Below are positions 1 through 10,324 of a stretch of 64,000 nucleotides of DNA, piece after piece (within the stretch, counting starts at the first letter, position 1; each line of letters starts with the position of its first letter). The stretch lies in contig NZ_AEYW01000007.1 in assembly GCF_000192475.1 (NCBI RefSeq), forward strand, positions 1 to 64,000, read 5' to 3'. The notes below the pieces were generated by a model. That model ran no database searches. It was not told where the DNA came from and worked only from the letters and a program-made list of their open reading frames with translations. Made by a program: the position numbers and the translations under genes. The stretch is from Ruegeria conchae (GTDB taxonomy: Bacteria > Pseudomonadota > Alphaproteobacteria > Rhodobacterales > Rhodobacteraceae).

Positions 1-6
1 TTCTCA

Positions 7-33
7 AAACCCCCGCCAAAAAAGCGGGGGTTT
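7..33. terminator. Rho-independent terminator of the gene left of the window
   Basis: A perfect 7-bp GC stem (CCCCCGC at 10-16, GCGGGGG at 24-30) has an A6 loop, and flanking AAA/TTT allow three more pairs and a short U tract on either strand. It can end transcription entering from the left and insulate serC. The upstream gene lies outside the window. Confidence 0.75.
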
Positions 34-119
34 CGCCAATCGGAAACCTGTGTTCTGATTTGAGCCTGTTTTAGATGTCGTTTTTACCCAGCGAAGCGTC
101 TTTTCTGCTTGCTGCAGGT

Positions 120-192
120 GCGAAGGCCCCGTACCTCTGCCCGTGGGACACCCCTCCCCAACGAGGGGCGTGTATCTGGAAGGGTAATACAG
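120..192 (+). promoter_or_regulatory. Structured leader of serC (serC-motif candidate)
   Basis: A hairpin sits just before the serC ribosome-binding site: CCCCTC at 151-156 pairs with GAGGGG at 163-168 around CCCAAC, and ACA/TGT can extend it with a bulge. A conserved structured RNA called the serC motif is known upstream of serC-serA in alphaproteobacteria; position and context match it. Identity with that family was not tested by a covariance model, so this is inference from context plus a visible stem. Confidence 0.5.
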
Positions 193-1347
193 ATGACAAT
201 CGAACAACCGGCGACGCGGCCGGCCAATCCGCGTTTTTCCTCGGGCCCTTGTGCCAAACCCCCCACATTTGATCTGACCAAACTGGCGGATGCTGCCTTG
301 GGTCGTTCGCATCGTGCTGCGGTCGGCAAGGGCAAGCTGAAGGCAGCCATCGAAGGCACGCGCGAGATTTTGGGCATACCTGCTGACTACCGCATCGGTA
401 TCGTTCCTGCGTCTGACACTGGCGCGGTTGAAATGGCGTTGTGGTCTCTGCTGGGCGAACGCAAGGTCGAGATGCTAGCCTGGGAAAGCTTTGGTTCTGG
501 TTGGGTCACTGACGTTGTAAAGCAGCTGAAGATCGATGCCGAGGTGAAGACCGCCGATTACGGTCAGATCGTTGATCTGGCATCTATCGATTTCTCCAAT
601 GATGTTGTGTTTACCTGGAACGGCACCACCTCGGGTGTGCGGGTGCCGAATGGCGACTGGATTGCCAAGGACCGTAAGGGTCTGACGATTTGTGATGCGA
701 CCTCGGCAGCGTTTGCGATGGATCTGCCTTGGGACAAGCTGGATGTGACCACTTTTAGTTGGCAGAAAGTGCTGGGTGGAGAGGCTGCGCATGGGATGCT
801 AATCCTGTCGCCCCGCGCTGTTCAGCGGCTTGAAAATTATACCCCGGCATGGCCATTGCCGAAGATTTTCCAACTTACCAAGGCGGGCAAGCTAATCGAG
901 GGCATTTTCACCGGAGCAACGATCAACACGCCCTCGATGCTGGCGGTCGAAGACTACTTGTTCGCTTTGGACTGGGCGCGCTCGGTTGGTGGCTTGCAAG
1001 GCCTGATCGCCCGTGCGGATTCCAATGCGGGTGCGGTGCATGCGTTCTGCGATCAAAACGACTGGATCGGCAATTTGGCCGAGGACGCAGCGACACGTTC
1101 GAACACTTCAGTTTGTCTTAAGTTCACCGACGCGCGTATTCAGGATGGTTCGGCTTTTGCCAAGGCCGTGGCCAAACGGCTCGAAGCCGAAAACATCGCA
1201 CTGGATATCGGTGCCTATCGCGATGCCCCTGCGGGTTTGCGCATCTGGTGCGGTGGCACGGTCGAGACCTCGGATATCGAGGCGATGTTGCCATGGCTCG
1301 CATGGGCCTTCGAGACCGAGATCGCGTCGCAGACTGAAGCTGCCTGA
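193..1347 (+). CDS. serC: Phosphoserine aminotransferase
   Basis: 384-residue fold-type I PLP enzyme converting 3-phosphohydroxypyruvate and glutamate to phosphoserine and 2-oxoglutarate, the second step of serine synthesis. The PLP lysine is probably K192 in FSWQKVLGG, preceded by the cofactor-binding DATSAAF stretch. The N-terminus ([16 protein letters not shown]) is the long alphaproteobacterial form. The start at 193 is chosen because GGAAGGG lies 8 nt upstream; a longer frame from 109 would run through the structured leader. It is followed 57 nt later by serA, with a GC hairpin between them. Confidence 0.96.
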   Translation: MTIEQPATRPANPRFSSGPCAKPPTFDLTKLADAALGRSHRAAVGKGKLKAAIEGTREILGIPADYRIGIVPASDTGAVEMALWSLLGERKVEMLAWESFGSGWVTDVVKQLKIDAEVKTADYGQIVDLASIDFSNDVVFTWNGTTSGVRVPNGDWIAKDRKGLTICDATSAAFAMDLPWDKLDVTTFSWQKVLGGEAAHGMLILSPRAVQRLENYTPAWPLPKIFQLTKAGKLIEGIFTGATINTPSMLAVEDYLFALDWARSVGGLQGLIARADSNAGAVHAFCDQNDWIGNLAEDAATRSNTSVCLKFTDARIQDGSAFAKAVAKRLEAENIALDIGAYRDAPAGLRIWCGGTVETSDIEAMLPWLAWAFETEIASQTEAA

Positions 1348-1354
1348 TGTTATT

Positions 1355-1376
1355 GCCGGGCCACCCAAGGCCCGGC
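1355..1376 (+). promoter_or_regulatory. Hairpin between serC and serA
   Basis: Perfect 8-bp stem GCCGGGCC/GGCCCGGC around ACCCAA. No U tract follows, so it is more likely an mRNA-stabilising or attenuating structure between the two serine genes than a full terminator. Confidence 0.45.
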
Positions 1377-1404
1377 GCTTCCATACAATTCAAGGACCAA
1401 AGAT

Positions 1405-3000
1405 ATGGCCCCCAAAGTACTCGTATCTGACAAACTCAGCGAAACCGCCGTACAGATCTTCCGTGATCGCGGCATTGATGTGGATTTCATGCCCGATCTG
1501 GGTAAGGACAAAGACAAATTGGCCGAGGTGATCGGTCAGTATGACGGCCTCGCCATCCGTTCGGCCACCAAAGTCACGCCCACCATTCTTGATAAAGCCG
1601 ACAAGCTGAAGGTCATCGGCCGTGCAGGGATCGGCACCGATAATATCGACAAGGATGCGGCTTCAAAAAAAGGCGTGATCGTGATGAACACGCCGTTTGG
1701 AAACATGATCACCACCGCCGAGCACGCCATTGCGATGATGTTCGCGGTCGCACGGCAAATTCCCGAGGCCAGCACCTCGACCCATGCTGGCAAGTGGGAA
1801 AAATCCAAGTTCATGGGGATCGAACTGACCAACAAAACACTCGGCGTGATCGGCGCGGGTAATATCGGCGGCATCGTTTGCGAGCGTGCGCTGGGGCTAA
1901 AGATGAAGGTTGTCGCCTATGATCCCTATCTGGGCGAAGAGAAAGCCGCCAAGATGGGCGTTGAAAAGGTCGAGCTGGACGAGCTGCTGTCACGTGCTGA
2001 CTTTATTACTCTGCACGTGCCGCTGACCGACCAGACTCGTAACATTCTGAGCCGCGAGAACCTTGCCAAAACCAAACCCGGTGTGCGCATTGTCAATTGC
2101 GCGCGCGGCGGTTTGGTCGACGAAGACGCGCTGGCGGAGGCGTTGCAGTCGGGACATGTCGCTGGGGCGGCTTTTGATGTGTTCAGCGAGGAGCCTGCCA
2201 AAGAGAACGCGCTGTTCAATCTGCCCAATGTTGTGTGCACACCTCACCTTGGCGCGGCAACGACCGAAGCGCAGGAGAACGTGGCGTTGCAGGTGGCCGA
2301 GCAGATTTCGAACTACCTGCTGACCGGCGCGGTAGAAAACGCGCTGAACATGCCAAGCGTTACGGCAGAAGAGGCCAAGGTCATGGGGCCGTGGATCAAG
2401 TTGGCCGGCCATTTGGGCAGTTTCATTGGTCAGATGACGGACGAACCGATTAAGGCGATCAACATCCTTTATGATGGCGTTGCGGCCGAGATGAACCTGG
2501 CGGCTCTGAACTGTTCGGTGGTCGCTGGGATCATGAAGAAATTCAACCCCGAAGTGAATATGGTTTCTGCTCCGGTCGTGGCCAAAGAGCGGGGGATTCA
2601 AATCTCGACCACCAATCAGGATAAGTCCGGAGCCTTTGAAGGCTATATCAAGGTGACCGTCGTGACCGGGAAACGCGAACGTTCGATCGGGGGAACCGTG
2701 TTCAGTGACGGCAAGCCGCGCTTTATTCAGATCAAAGGCATCAATATCGATGCCGAGGTTGGTGCCCACATGCTTTATACCACCAACGAGGATGTGCCGG
2801 GTATCATCGGTGCCTTGGGGCAAACTATGGGCACGCATGGTGTGAACATCGCGAACTTTACCCTTGGTCGTGCTGAGGCGGGAGGCGAAGCGATCGCGCT
2901 GTTATACGTCGACGAACCAGTTCCGGCTGAAGCGCGCGCGCAGCTGGCGGAAACCGGTCTGTTTACCCAGATCAAGCCACTGGAGTTTGAGGTGGCCTGA
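1405..3000 (+). CDS. serA: D-3-phosphoglycerate dehydrogenase
   Basis: 531-residue NAD-dependent enzyme for the first committed step of serine synthesis (3-phosphoglycerate to 3-phosphohydroxypyruvate). It has the long three-part architecture. The catalytic and NAD domains carry GVIGAGNIGG near residues 147-156, the catalytic ARGGLVDE arginine region and the CTPHLGAAT histidine. An intervening allosteric domain follows (about 320-450), then a C-terminal ACT domain (about 455-531) that usually binds serine for feedback inhibition. AAGGAC precedes the ATG. Same operon as serC. Confidence 0.97.
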   Translation: MAPKVLVSDKLSETAVQIFRDRGIDVDFMPDLGKDKDKLAEVIGQYDGLAIRSATKVTPTILDKADKLKVIGRAGIGTDNIDKDAASKKGVIVMNTPFGNMITTAEHAIAMMFAVARQIPEASTSTHAGKWEKSKFMGIELTNKTLGVIGAGNIGGIVCERALGLKMKVVAYDPYLGEEKAAKMGVEKVELDELLSRADFITLHVPLTDQTRNILSRENLAKTKPGVRIVNCARGGLVDEDALAEALQSGHVAGAAFDVFSEEPAKENALFNLPNVVCTPHLGAATTEAQENVALQVAEQISNYLLTGAVENALNMPSVTAEEAKVMGPWIKLAGHLGSFIGQMTDEPIKAINILYDGVAAEMNLAALNCSVVAGIMKKFNPEVNMVSAPVVAKERGIQISTTNQDKSGAFEGYIKVTVVTGKRERSIGGTVFSDGKPRFIQIKGINIDAEVGAHMLYTTNEDVPGIIGALGQTMGTHGVNIANFTLGRAEAGGEAIALLYVDEPVPAEARAQLAETGLFTQIKPLEFEVA

Positions 3001-3031
3001 GTGTCGCTGTTGAATTTCTGAAACAGATTGA

Positions 3032-3069
3032 TGCCCGGGCTTATGCAAAGCGCGGGCACCGCCTTTTCA
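3032..3069 (+). terminator. Probable terminator after serA
   Basis: Outer stem TGCCCG (3032-3037)/CGGGCA (3053-3058) encloses an inner GCTT/AAGC pairing, followed by CCGCCTTTT. The U tract is short and offset, so efficiency is uncertain. Confidence 0.5.
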
Positions 3070-3124
3070 AAGAGTCGTATTTGCGTCAGAAGTGCAGCAA
3101 TCGCAGATGCCCGAGGGGAACCAG

Positions 3125-3853
3125 ATGACCAACCCGATCTACGCAATCGGTGATTTGCACGGGCGCGTGGACGAGTTTGACCGCGCATTGTCGCTGATTG
3201 AGCACGATGGTGGTCCGGACGCCGAAATCGTATTTTTGGGTGATTACGTCGATCGAGGCCCAGATAGCAGGGGCGTCATTGACTGTTTGATCGCAGGACG
3301 TGATGCGGGCAGGCGCTGGGTCACCCTGCTAGGCAATCATGACCGGATGTTTTCGTGGTTTCTGGAGGATGTGCCACGTCACGATCCGCATATGTTGGTA
3401 GGATATCATTGGCTGCACGAGCGGTTGGGTGGTGTCGAAACACTTCAAAGTTATGACGTGTTCTTCGATCAGCAGACGCGCCTAGAGGATCTACATGCCA
3501 TTGCACGGGGCGCGGTTCCTGTGGCGCATCGGATGTTTCTGCGGGGGCTCGTGGCCATGCATCAAACGCCAGAGATTGCGTTTGTTCACGCAGGCATCCG
3601 GCCCGGAATACCGCTGAGCGAACAACGGGAAAATGATCTGGTGTGGATCAGGCAGAGCTTTCACAATCACCGTGGCCCGCATCCGAAGCTTATCGTCCAT
3701 GGACATACGCCTGTGGATCGGGCGACGCATTATGGTAATCGCATCAATCTGGATAGCGGTGCAGGGTATGGCCGCCCGATAGGCGTTGCGGTGTTTGAAG
3801 GTCGGGATTGCTGGTTGCTGACGGATAAAGGCCGCGTTGCGCTTTTGCCCTGA
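3125..3853 (+). CDS. PPP-family metallophosphatase (serine/threonine phosphatase-like)
   Basis: 242-residue calcineurin-like phosphoesterase. The bimetal signature is complete: GDLHGR at residues 9-14, GDYVDRG, GNHD, a later HAG and a C-terminal VHGHTP. These match bacterial PPP phosphatases of the PP1/PP2A-like and ApaH-related type. The substrate cannot be told from sequence; both phosphoprotein and dinucleoside polyphosphate activities exist in the family. The start at 3125 is chosen for the GAGGGGAA box just upstream; an in-frame ATG at 3092 lacks one. It ends 3 nt before the convergent matB stop. Confidence 0.85.
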   Translation: MTNPIYAIGDLHGRVDEFDRALSLIEHDGGPDAEIVFLGDYVDRGPDSRGVIDCLIAGRDAGRRWVTLLGNHDRMFSWFLEDVPRHDPHMLVGYHWLHERLGGVETLQSYDVFFDQQTRLEDLHAIARGAVPVAHRMFLRGLVAMHQTPEIAFVHAGIRPGIPLSEQRENDLVWIRQSFHNHRGPHPKLIVHGHTPVDRATHYGNRINLDSGAGYGRPIGVAVFEGRDCWLLTDKGRVALLP

Positions 3854-3856
3854 CGA

Positions 3857-5374
3857 TCAGGACTCTGTGAACAGGTCTTTGCAGCGGTCACGCAGGATGT
3901 TTTTTTGCACCTTGCCCATGGTATTGCGCGGTAGTTCGTTAAGCAGGATCAGTTGGCGGGGATGTTTAAAACGGGCCAAAGCACCCTGTATCGTATCCAT
4001 GATCGCTTCGATATCAGGCGTCTGACCGGGGGTCGGAACCAGAATGCCAACCGGGGTTTCTCCAAAATCCGGGTGGGGTACGCCGATCACCGCGCTCTCC
4101 AGCACGCCGGGTTGTTCATCCAGCAGCAGCTCGATCTCTTTAGGGTAAATGTTGTACCCGCCTGAGATGATCAGGTCCTTCCCGCGTCCGACGATGTGGA
4201 CATATCCATCCTCGTCGATCCGTCCCAGATCACCGGTGATGAAGAACCCATTTTCGCGCAGTTCGGCGGCGGTTTTCTCGGGCATTTGCCAATAGCCCTG
4301 AAACACGTTGGGGCCGCGTACTTCGATGATCCCGATTCCACCACTTGGCAGAGTCTCCCCCGATTCAGGGTCCGTGACCTTCAATTCGACATCTGGCAAG
4401 GGAAATCCAACGGTTCCTGCGCGGCGCTCGCCGTCGTATGGGTTTGACGTATTCATGTTGGTTTCGGTCATTCCGTAGCGTTCCAGAATGCGATGGCCGG
4501 TCCGGTCTTCGAATTGAACATGCGTGTCTGCCAGCAAAGGTGCCGATCCTGAAATGAACAGCCTCATATCCTGCGTCAGCTCCCGCGTGAACCGGTCGTC
4601 GCTTAGCAGCCGGGTGTAGAAGGTAGGCACGCCCATCATCGTTGTCGCCTGCGGCATCAGGCGCACCATGTCGTCCAGATCGAATTTCGGCAGAAAGATC
4701 ATCGATCCACCCGAGGCGAGCATGACATTGGTCGCAACAAACAGCCCATGCGTGTGAAAAATCGGAAGTGCGTGGAGCAGCACGTCGCTGTTGGTAAACC
4801 GCCACTCGTTTACCAGAGTCTCCGCGTTCGATAGCAGATTGGCTTGCGTCAGCATCGCCCCTTTCGAGTGTCCCGTCGTGCCCGACGTATAGAGGAAAGC
4901 GGCCAGATCGTCCTCGGTCCGGCGGACCGGTTCAAAGGCAGGAAGCATCCCCAACGCACGCCGTGTCAGGCTGCCCGAACCGTCCGCGTTCAGCGTCTCT
5001 AACCGGGCGTTGTTCTTTTGTGCGATATCAGCAAGCCCTGCCGCATTAGCTGCATCGCAGACAACCAGAGATGCGCCGCTGTTTTCGATGAAATAGCTCA
5101 GCTCTTGCGTCGTGTAGCCCGTGTTGAGGGGTAGAAAGATCAGCCCCGCCTGGACACAGGCGGCATAAAGCGCCAGTGCTTCGGCGGACTTCTCCACCTG
5201 CACTGCGACACGGTCGCCAGGTTCCAGTTCCAGTCCGGTCAGCGCATTGGCCAAACGGGCGGCCATGTCCAGAAACGCGGCATGGGTCAGTGTCTGACCA
5301 TCGGCGAGATGCAGAAACGGCGTATCCTTGCCCGCATGAATGCCAAACAAACGATCATAAAGCGGGTTGCCCAT
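3857..5374 (-). CDS. matB: Malonyl-CoA synthetase
   Basis: 505-residue member of the acyl-adenylate-forming superfamily, closest by eye to MatB, which makes malonyl-CoA from malonate, ATP and CoA. Seen are the P-loop-like YTSGTTGHSKG near residues 162-172, the YGMTE motif, the TGDLG ATP-binding aspartate region and the C-terminal catalytic lysine in PRNTMGKVQK. The start is at GGAAAGGAAAC-preceded ATG 5374; the longer frame reads back into hutC. It lies 67 nt downstream of hutC on the same strand, so cotranscription is possible. No malonyl-CoA decarboxylase neighbour is present. Other short-chain dicarboxylate or acyl substrates cannot be excluded. Confidence 0.85.
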   Translation of the reverse strand: MGNPLYDRLFGIHAGKDTPFLHLADGQTLTHAAFLDMAARLANALTGLELEPGDRVAVQVEKSAEALALYAACVQAGLIFLPLNTGYTTQELSYFIENSGASLVVCDAANAAGLADIAQKNNARLETLNADGSGSLTRRALGMLPAFEPVRRTEDDLAAFLYTSGTTGHSKGAMLTQANLLSNAETLVNEWRFTNSDVLLHALPIFHTHGLFVATNVMLASGGSMIFLPKFDLDDMVRLMPQATTMMGVPTFYTRLLSDDRFTRELTQDMRLFISGSAPLLADTHVQFEDRTGHRILERYGMTETNMNTSNPYDGERRAGTVGFPLPDVELKVTDPESGETLPSGGIGIIEVRGPNVFQGYWQMPEKTAAELRENGFFITGDLGRIDEDGYVHIVGRGKDLIISGGYNIYPKEIELLLDEQPGVLESAVIGVPHPDFGETPVGILVPTPGQTPDIEAIMDTIQGALARFKHPRQLILLNELPRNTMGKVQKNILRDRCKDLFTES

Positions 5375-5441
5375 CCCGGTTTCCTTTCCATCCGACGCTG
5401 GAATTCTGTCTCGTAAATGGCGGGGGGTAAAGCCCGGAAAA

Positions 5442-6146
5442 TCAGAATTCGGTGGACATCCGGTAGCCCGCTGCAAAGTACATTTTGGCGAAGGTCACCG
5501 GCTGACCTTGCAGCCATGTGATGCGCTCTGCCGTAAAGACGGGCTCTCCTTCGGACACATCCAAAAACCCGGCCAATGTGGCGTCAGCGCGGCTGGCTAG
5601 AAATGTCAGCTCGACATTTGTGAACGGGACGGTTTGCACCAGCCAGTCATTCGGTCCGATACTTGAGAAATCGGCCTGTTCCACTTGCGGTACGCTGTCG
5701 ATCACGATCCAGCGGTCCTCGAACTGAAAGGGTGTGTTGGTGGAAAAATGCATGCATCGCACATGCATGACTCGCTGATCCACGCGCAGGGCCAGACGAG
5801 CCGTCAGCCAATCGGGAGCGGTCTGTGTTTCCTGCGATACCAGAGCATAGCGATAGGTGCCGCCCGCAGCTTCAATCTCATCACGGACCAGAGGAATGGT
5901 GAATCGTGCCTGACGCTGCGGAGCGCTGAGAACCCGGGTGCCCGCCTTTCGACGCCTTTCCAGAAACCCTTCATCCGCCAATTCCCGCAGCGCACGGTTG
6001 ACTGTGGTGCGGGTGCACGAAAATTCCACCGCAAGCTCTTGCTCATTGGGAAGCAGGGCATCCGGTTGCCATTCGCCGGATCGGATGCGTTGCAGGACGG
6101 TTTGCTTAATGTCTTTGTAGCTGGTGGTATCGCTTGTCTGGGTCAT
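5442..6146 (-). CDS. hutC: Histidine utilisation repressor, GntR family
   Basis: 234 residues: an N-terminal GntR winged helix (about 9-75, with the NEQELAVEF and TRTTVNRALREL recognition helix) and a C-terminal UTRA ligand-binding domain (about 95-230). HutC proteins repress hut genes and are relieved by urocanate. It starts 3 nt after the hutF stop, so hutF and hutC form one transcription unit and the repressor probably controls itself as well as the divergent hutIHGU operon. Confidence 0.92.
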   Translation of the reverse strand: MTQTSDTTSYKDIKQTVLQRIRSGEWQPDALLPNEQELAVEFSCTRTTVNRALRELADEGFLERRRKAGTRVLSAPQRQARFTIPLVRDEIEAAGGTYRYALVSQETQTAPDWLTARLALRVDQRVMHVRCMHFSTNTPFQFEDRWIVIDSVPQVEQADFSSIGPNDWLVQTVPFTNVELTFLASRADATLAGFLDVSEGEPVFTAERITWLQGQPVTFAKMYFAAGYRMSTEF

Positions 6147-6149
6147 GAT

Positions 6150-7505
6150 TCAAAGTTCCGCCAGCAGGTCACTCATCGCCGCGCGATAATTGGTCAGGAT
6201 CGCATCGCGAGCGATGTGCCGCCCGCCGCACACTTGATGTCGCCCGGCAGACCACAAATCGGTCACAGTTCCGTCTGGCGCCGCAAAGCAGAGCCCGTCA
6301 AGCAGTTGATCGTCGCGCAGACTGCACAGAGTTGGGTGGCTGCGATCGATTGCGACCAGATCGGCAAGGTGACCCACAGCTATATTTCCAGCCGCGCGCC
6401 CAAGGGCTTGCGCTCCACCTCGTGCGGCCCCGGTATATAGAGCCTGACCAACCGATCCTTCGCCGCGCACCAAAACCGTGCGCGCTTTGTCACGCAACCT
6501 TTGGGAATATTCCAGCGTCCGCAACTCCTCAGGCAGTGAAATGCGTACATTCGAGTCTGATCCGACACCAAAGGCACCTCCGGCGTCGGTATAGAAAGCC
6601 CCATTGAAGATGCCATCGCCCAGATTGGCCTCGGTGATCGGGCAGAGACCTGCCACCGCTCCGGATTGGGCGAGGGCGCGGGTTTCATCATCGGTCATGT
6701 GGGTGGCGTGGATCAGGCACCAGCGCTCGTTCACGTCCGCGTTGTTCAGCAACCAATCCACCGGACGCTGACCCAGAGCGGTCTCGACATCCGCGACCTC
6801 CTTCTCTTGCTCAGAGATGTGGATGTGCACCGGACCGTTAGGAGTTGCCTCGAGCACCTGATGCAGGTCATCCGGTGAGGTTGCGCGCAAGGAATGCGGC
6901 GCGATGCCAATCTGACTATCTGCGTGGGGCAGCAGTGGTTGGCACTCTTCAGTAAGCCGCAAAAACCGATCCACATCATTGCTGAAGCGTAACTGACCCC
7001 CTGCCAGCGGCTCTTGTTTGACGCCGCCATAGGTGTAGAGCACCGGCAGATGCGTCAGGCCAATCCCGGTTTGGCTTGCTGCTGAAAAGATGCGCTGGCT
7101 CAGCTCGGAAAGCTGCGTATAGGGCGCACCGCCGGGTTGTTGGTGGACATAGTGAAACTCCCCGACCGAGGCATACCCGGCCTCCTGCATTTCCATGAAA
7201 ACCAGTGCAGCGATGGCTTCGATGTGCTCAGGGGTGAGGCGATCCAGAAAGCGGTACATCAGGGTGCGCCAGGTCCAAAAGCTTTCGCGCCCGGTAGCGC
7301 GGGTTTCGGTCATACCGGCCATGGCGCGCTGAAAGGCGTGGCTGTGCAGGTTGGCCAAAGCGGGAAGCAGGACATCGACACGGGTGTCGCTTGGATGGGC
7401 GTCTTTCCCGTGTTCCAGCTTCGTGATCCGGCCGTGTTCGATTTCAACCCGAAGATCGCTAACCCAGTCAGAGCCTAACAGGGCCGTTTTGGCATGAACC
7501 GTCAT
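6150..7505 (-). CDS. hutF: Formimidoylglutamate deiminase
   Basis: 451-residue amidohydrolase. HutF removes ammonia from N-formimidoyl-L-glutamate, giving N-formyl-L-glutamate for HutG. The metal site begins at H54/H56 in ANLHSHAF; later HIHISEQ and a GVGSDSN aspartate complete the site. The start at 7505 (MTVHAK) is preceded by GGAA; upstream in-frame codons run through the divergent promoter region toward hutI and are rejected. Its presence together with HutG shows the five-step histidine pathway rather than the HutG-type formiminoglutamase route. Confidence 0.93.
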   Translation of the reverse strand: MTVHAKTALLGSDWVSDLRVEIEHGRITKLEHGKDAHPSDTRVDVLLPALANLHSHAFQRAMAGMTETRATGRESFWTWRTLMYRFLDRLTPEHIEAIAALVFMEMQEAGYASVGEFHYVHQQPGGAPYTQLSELSQRIFSAASQTGIGLTHLPVLYTYGGVKQEPLAGGQLRFSNDVDRFLRLTEECQPLLPHADSQIGIAPHSLRATSPDDLHQVLEATPNGPVHIHISEQEKEVADVETALGQRPVDWLLNNADVNERWCLIHATHMTDDETRALAQSGAVAGLCPITEANLGDGIFNGAFYTDAGGAFGVGSDSNVRISLPEELRTLEYSQRLRDKARTVLVRGEGSVGQALYTGAARGGAQALGRAAGNIAVGHLADLVAIDRSHPTLCSLRDDQLLDGLCFAAPDGTVTDLWSAGRHQVCGGRHIARDAILTNYRAAMSDLLAEL

Positions 7506-7520
7506 CGCAATTCCATTTTG

Positions 7521-7550
7521 TGTAGACTTTATGTATTTACCCGTATACGA
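7521..7550. promoter_or_regulatory. Possible HutC operator between hutF and hutI
   Basis: The 81-nt divergent spacer contains TGTATTTAC (7532-7540) and the 8-bp palindrome CGTATACG (7542-7549). GT-N-TA-N-AC-like half sites fit the HutC subfamily of GntR proteins only loosely. The location between the two divergent hut operons is the main support. Confidence 0.35.
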
Positions 7551-7586
7551 AAAAATCAAGCGCAGGGGGAGCCCAAAAGAATCGCC

Positions 7587-8792
7587 ATGACGAAAAAAAC
7601 CGTAATTTGCAGCAAACAGGTGGCCACCATGGGGGGCGACCAGCCCTATGGGATGATTGAGGATGGCGCGATTGCCGTCGAAGGATCGCATATCGTATGG
7701 GTGGGCCTCCAATCTGAAGTTCCTGCAGCTTATGCTGATTGGCAGCGTGTTGATTTTGGTGACCGACTGATCACGCCCGGGCTGATTGATGCCCACACCC
7801 ATGTAGTATTTGGCGGCAACCGCGCGGTTGAATTCGAGATGCGCCTAAACGGAGCGACCTACGAGGAAATCGCGCGCGCGGGCGGGGGCATCCTGTCGAC
7901 CGTAAACGGCACGCGGGCGGCAACAGAAGATGAGCTGCTTGCAAGCGCTCTTCCGCGCGTGGATGCGCTGTTGGCCGAAGGTGTGTCCTGCATCGAAGTG
8001 AAGTCCGGCTATGGGTTGGATACCGAAACCGAGTTGCGCATGCTGCGTGCCGCGCGCCGGATTGCGCAGGAGCGACCCGTTCGGGTTAAGACCAGTTTTT
8101 TGGGCGCACATGCCACTCCGCCAGAATATGCGGGCCGCGACGATGCCTATATCGATGAGGTTTGCATTCCGACCCTACGCGCGGCCCATGCCGAAGGACT
8201 GGTGGACGCGGTGGATGGGTTCTGCGAAGGCATTGCCTTTGACCCCACACAGATCGAACGGGTTTTTGTTGCCGCGCAAGAGCTTGGCTTGCCGGTGAAG
8301 CTGCACGCTGAGCAGCTGTCTAACCTCGGCGGGGCTAAACTGGCCGCAGCCTACGGGGCTCTTTCCGCTGATCATATTGAATATCTGGACGCCGACGGTG
8401 TTGCCGCCATGGCCACCGCCGGAACGGTTGCGGTCCTTCTGCCCGGCGCATTCTACACGCTGCGCGAGACGCAGATACCGCCAGTTGAGATGTTGCGCCA
8501 GCAGAATGTGCCAATGGCGCTGGCGACCGATTGCAATCCGGGGTCATCACCGCTGACCTCTCTGCTTTTGACGATGAATATGGGATGCACCCTGTTTCGC
8601 ATGACGCCCGAGGAAGCCCTGGCAGGTGTCACCCGCGTCGCGGCCCGCGCCTTGGGTCTGGATAATACGGGCATGATCGCACCCGGTTTGAGTGCTGATC
8701 TCGCTGTCTGGGACATCTCCCATCCGGCCGAACTGTCCTATCGCATCGGTTTCAACCCGCTGCACAAACGTATCTTTGGAGGTGAGGAATGA
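7587..8792 (+). CDS. hutI: Imidazolonepropionase
   Basis: 401-residue amidohydrolase opening the imidazolone ring of 4-imidazolone-5-propionate to N-formimidoylglutamate. The metal-binding DAHTH motif is at residues 69-73 (H70, H72); LHAEQLS and the late ATDCNPGSS aspartate complete the site. The ATG at 7587 is taken; an AGGGGGAG box lies 16 nt upstream, rather far, so the exact start is a little uncertain. The stop overlaps the hutH start by 4 nt, indicating translational coupling. Confidence 0.95.
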   Translation: MTKKTVICSKQVATMGGDQPYGMIEDGAIAVEGSHIVWVGLQSEVPAAYADWQRVDFGDRLITPGLIDAHTHVVFGGNRAVEFEMRLNGATYEEIARAGGGILSTVNGTRAATEDELLASALPRVDALLAEGVSCIEVKSGYGLDTETELRMLRAARRIAQERPVRVKTSFLGAHATPPEYAGRDDAYIDEVCIPTLRAAHAEGLVDAVDGFCEGIAFDPTQIERVFVAAQELGLPVKLHAEQLSNLGGAKLAAAYGALSADHIEYLDADGVAAMATAGTVAVLLPGAFYTLRETQIPPVEMLRQQNVPMALATDCNPGSSPLTSLLLTMNMGCTLFRMTPEEALAGVTRVAARALGLDNTGMIAPGLSADLAVWDISHPAELSYRIGFNPLHKRIFGGEE

Positions 8793-10324
8793 CTCCCCTA
8801 CCGCTCACTCCGGGCCAGGTGTCGCTGGATCAATTGGCTGAGATTTATTGGACCGAGGCTGCGATCTCGCTTGATGATGCCTGCCGACCCAAGGTAGACG
8901 CCGCTGCGGCTCGTATAGCGCAAGCCGCCGAAGGGACTGAGCCCGTCTATGGCGTGAATACCGGCTTCGGTAAGCTGGCGAGCCATAAGATTGCGGCCAA
9001 GGACACCTCGACCCTGCAGCGCAACCTGATCCTCAGCCACTGTTGCGGGGTGGGTCCTGCGGTGCCGCGTCGTCTGGCGCGGCTGATGATGTCGCTCAAG
9101 CTGCTGTCCTTCGGGCGCGGGGCGTCAGGGGTTCGCTGGGAGCTTGTCGAATTGCTGCAACAAATGCTGGCGCGAGGTGTGACGCCCGTGATCCCGGCGC
9201 AGGGTTCGGTCGGCGCGTCAGGTGATCTGGCGCCCTTGGCGCATATGACCGCAGTGGTGATCGGGGAGGGCGAGGCAGAGGTAAACGGCTCCGTTATGCC
9301 GGGTGCCGAAGCTTTAAGGGCAGCCGGGTTAGAGCCGATTCAGCTTGGTCCAAAGGAAGGTCTTGCGTTCATCAATGGGACGCAATTTTCGACCGCCTTT
9401 GCGCTGGCTGGATTGTTCGAAGGCTGGCGTTCGGCGCAAAACGCACTGGTGATATCGGCGGCCTCGACGGATGCAATCATGGGATCCACCGCCCCTCTGC
9501 AGCCCGAAATTCACGCGCTGCGGGGGCATCGCGGCCAGATCGAGGCAGCAGCGGCGATGCGGGCCACACTGGACGGCTCTGAAATCCGCGAAAGCCATCG
9601 CGATGGGGATACTCGCGTTCAGGACCCATACTGCATTCGTTGCCAGCCACAGGTGACGGGAGCGGCGATGGACGTAATCCGGCAAGCTGCCGCAACACTG
9701 GTGATCGAGGCCAACGCGGCCACCGACAATCCACTGGTTTTGACCGATCCGGATACCATCGTATCGGGCGGGAACTTCCACGCCGAGCCGGTGGGCTTTG
9801 CCGCGGATATGATCGCACTGGCCCTGTCTGAAATTGGAGCGATCGCACAGCGTCGGATTGCGCTGATGGTCGATCCTGCGCTCAGCTTTGATCTGCCACC
9901 ATTCCTGACGCCAGAGCCAGGGCTGAACTCGGGCCTGATGATCGCCGAGGTCACTACGGCCGCTCTGATGAGCGAAAACAAGCACCTGGCCAACCCCTGC
10001 GTGACAGACAGCACGCCCACATCGGCCAACCAGGAAGACCACGTCTCGATGGCTGCGCACGGGGCGCGGCGGCTGGGCCGGATGGTGGATAATCTGAACT
10101 ATATTTTGGGGATCGAACTGCTCTGTGCCGCACAAGGCATCGAGTTCCGTGCGCCTCTGGCTACCAGCAAGTCGCTGATCAGCGTCGTTGGGCGTTTGCG
10201 CGAGGATATTCCGTCGCTAGGCGATGATCGCTATCTGGCGCCCGAGTTGGAGTCGGCGAAGTCGTTGGTCGAAAGCGGCGCTGTTCTACAGGCGGCTGCT
10301 CTGACTATGCCGGAGCTGTCGTGA
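8789..10324 (+). CDS. hutH: Histidine ammonia-lyase
   Basis: 511 residues, normal for the family. The enzyme deaminates histidine to urocanate, the entry step of the pathway. The Ala-Ser-Gly triad that cyclises into the MIO cofactor is A143-S144-G145 in [11 protein letters not shown]. Other signatures are YGVNTGFG near residue 54, and QDPYCIRC and SANQEDHVS in the later part. Third-codon usage matches the neighbours. It overlaps hutI upstream by 4 nt and hutG downstream by 1 nt. Confidence 0.97.
   Translation: MTPLPLTPGQVSLDQLAEIYWTEAAISLDDACRPKVDAAAARIAQAAEGTEPVYGVNTGFGKLASHKIAAKDTSTLQRNLILSHCCGVGPAVPRRLARLMMSLKLLSFGRGASGVRWELVELLQQMLARGVTPVIPAQGSVGASGDLAPLAHMTAVVIGEGEAEVNGSVMPGAEALRAAGLEPIQLGPKEGLAFINGTQFSTAFALAGLFEGWRSAQNALVISAASTDAIMGSTAPLQPEIHALRGHRGQIEAAAAMRATLDGSEIRESHRDGDTRVQDPYCIRCQPQVTGAAMDVIRQAAATLVIEANAATDNPLVLTDPDTIVSGGNFHAEPVGFAADMIALALSEIGAIAQRRIALMVDPALSFDLPPFLTPEPGLNSGLMIAEVTTAALMSENKHLANPCVTDSTPTSANQEDHVSMAAHGARRLGRMVDNLNYILGIELLCAAQGIEFRAPLATSKSLISVVGRLREDIPSLGDDRYLAPELESAKSLVESGAVLQAAALTMPELS

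Noticed and set aside
109-192. Upstream extension of serC
   Set aside because: The extension runs through the structured leader, while a good ribosome-binding site precedes the ATG at 193.
1990-2838. Open frame antisense to serA
   Set aside because: Shadow of serA codon bias, no signals or motifs.
9329-10135. Open frame antisense to hutH
   Set aside because: Composition typical of an antisense shadow, no start signal and no domain; hutH is certain.
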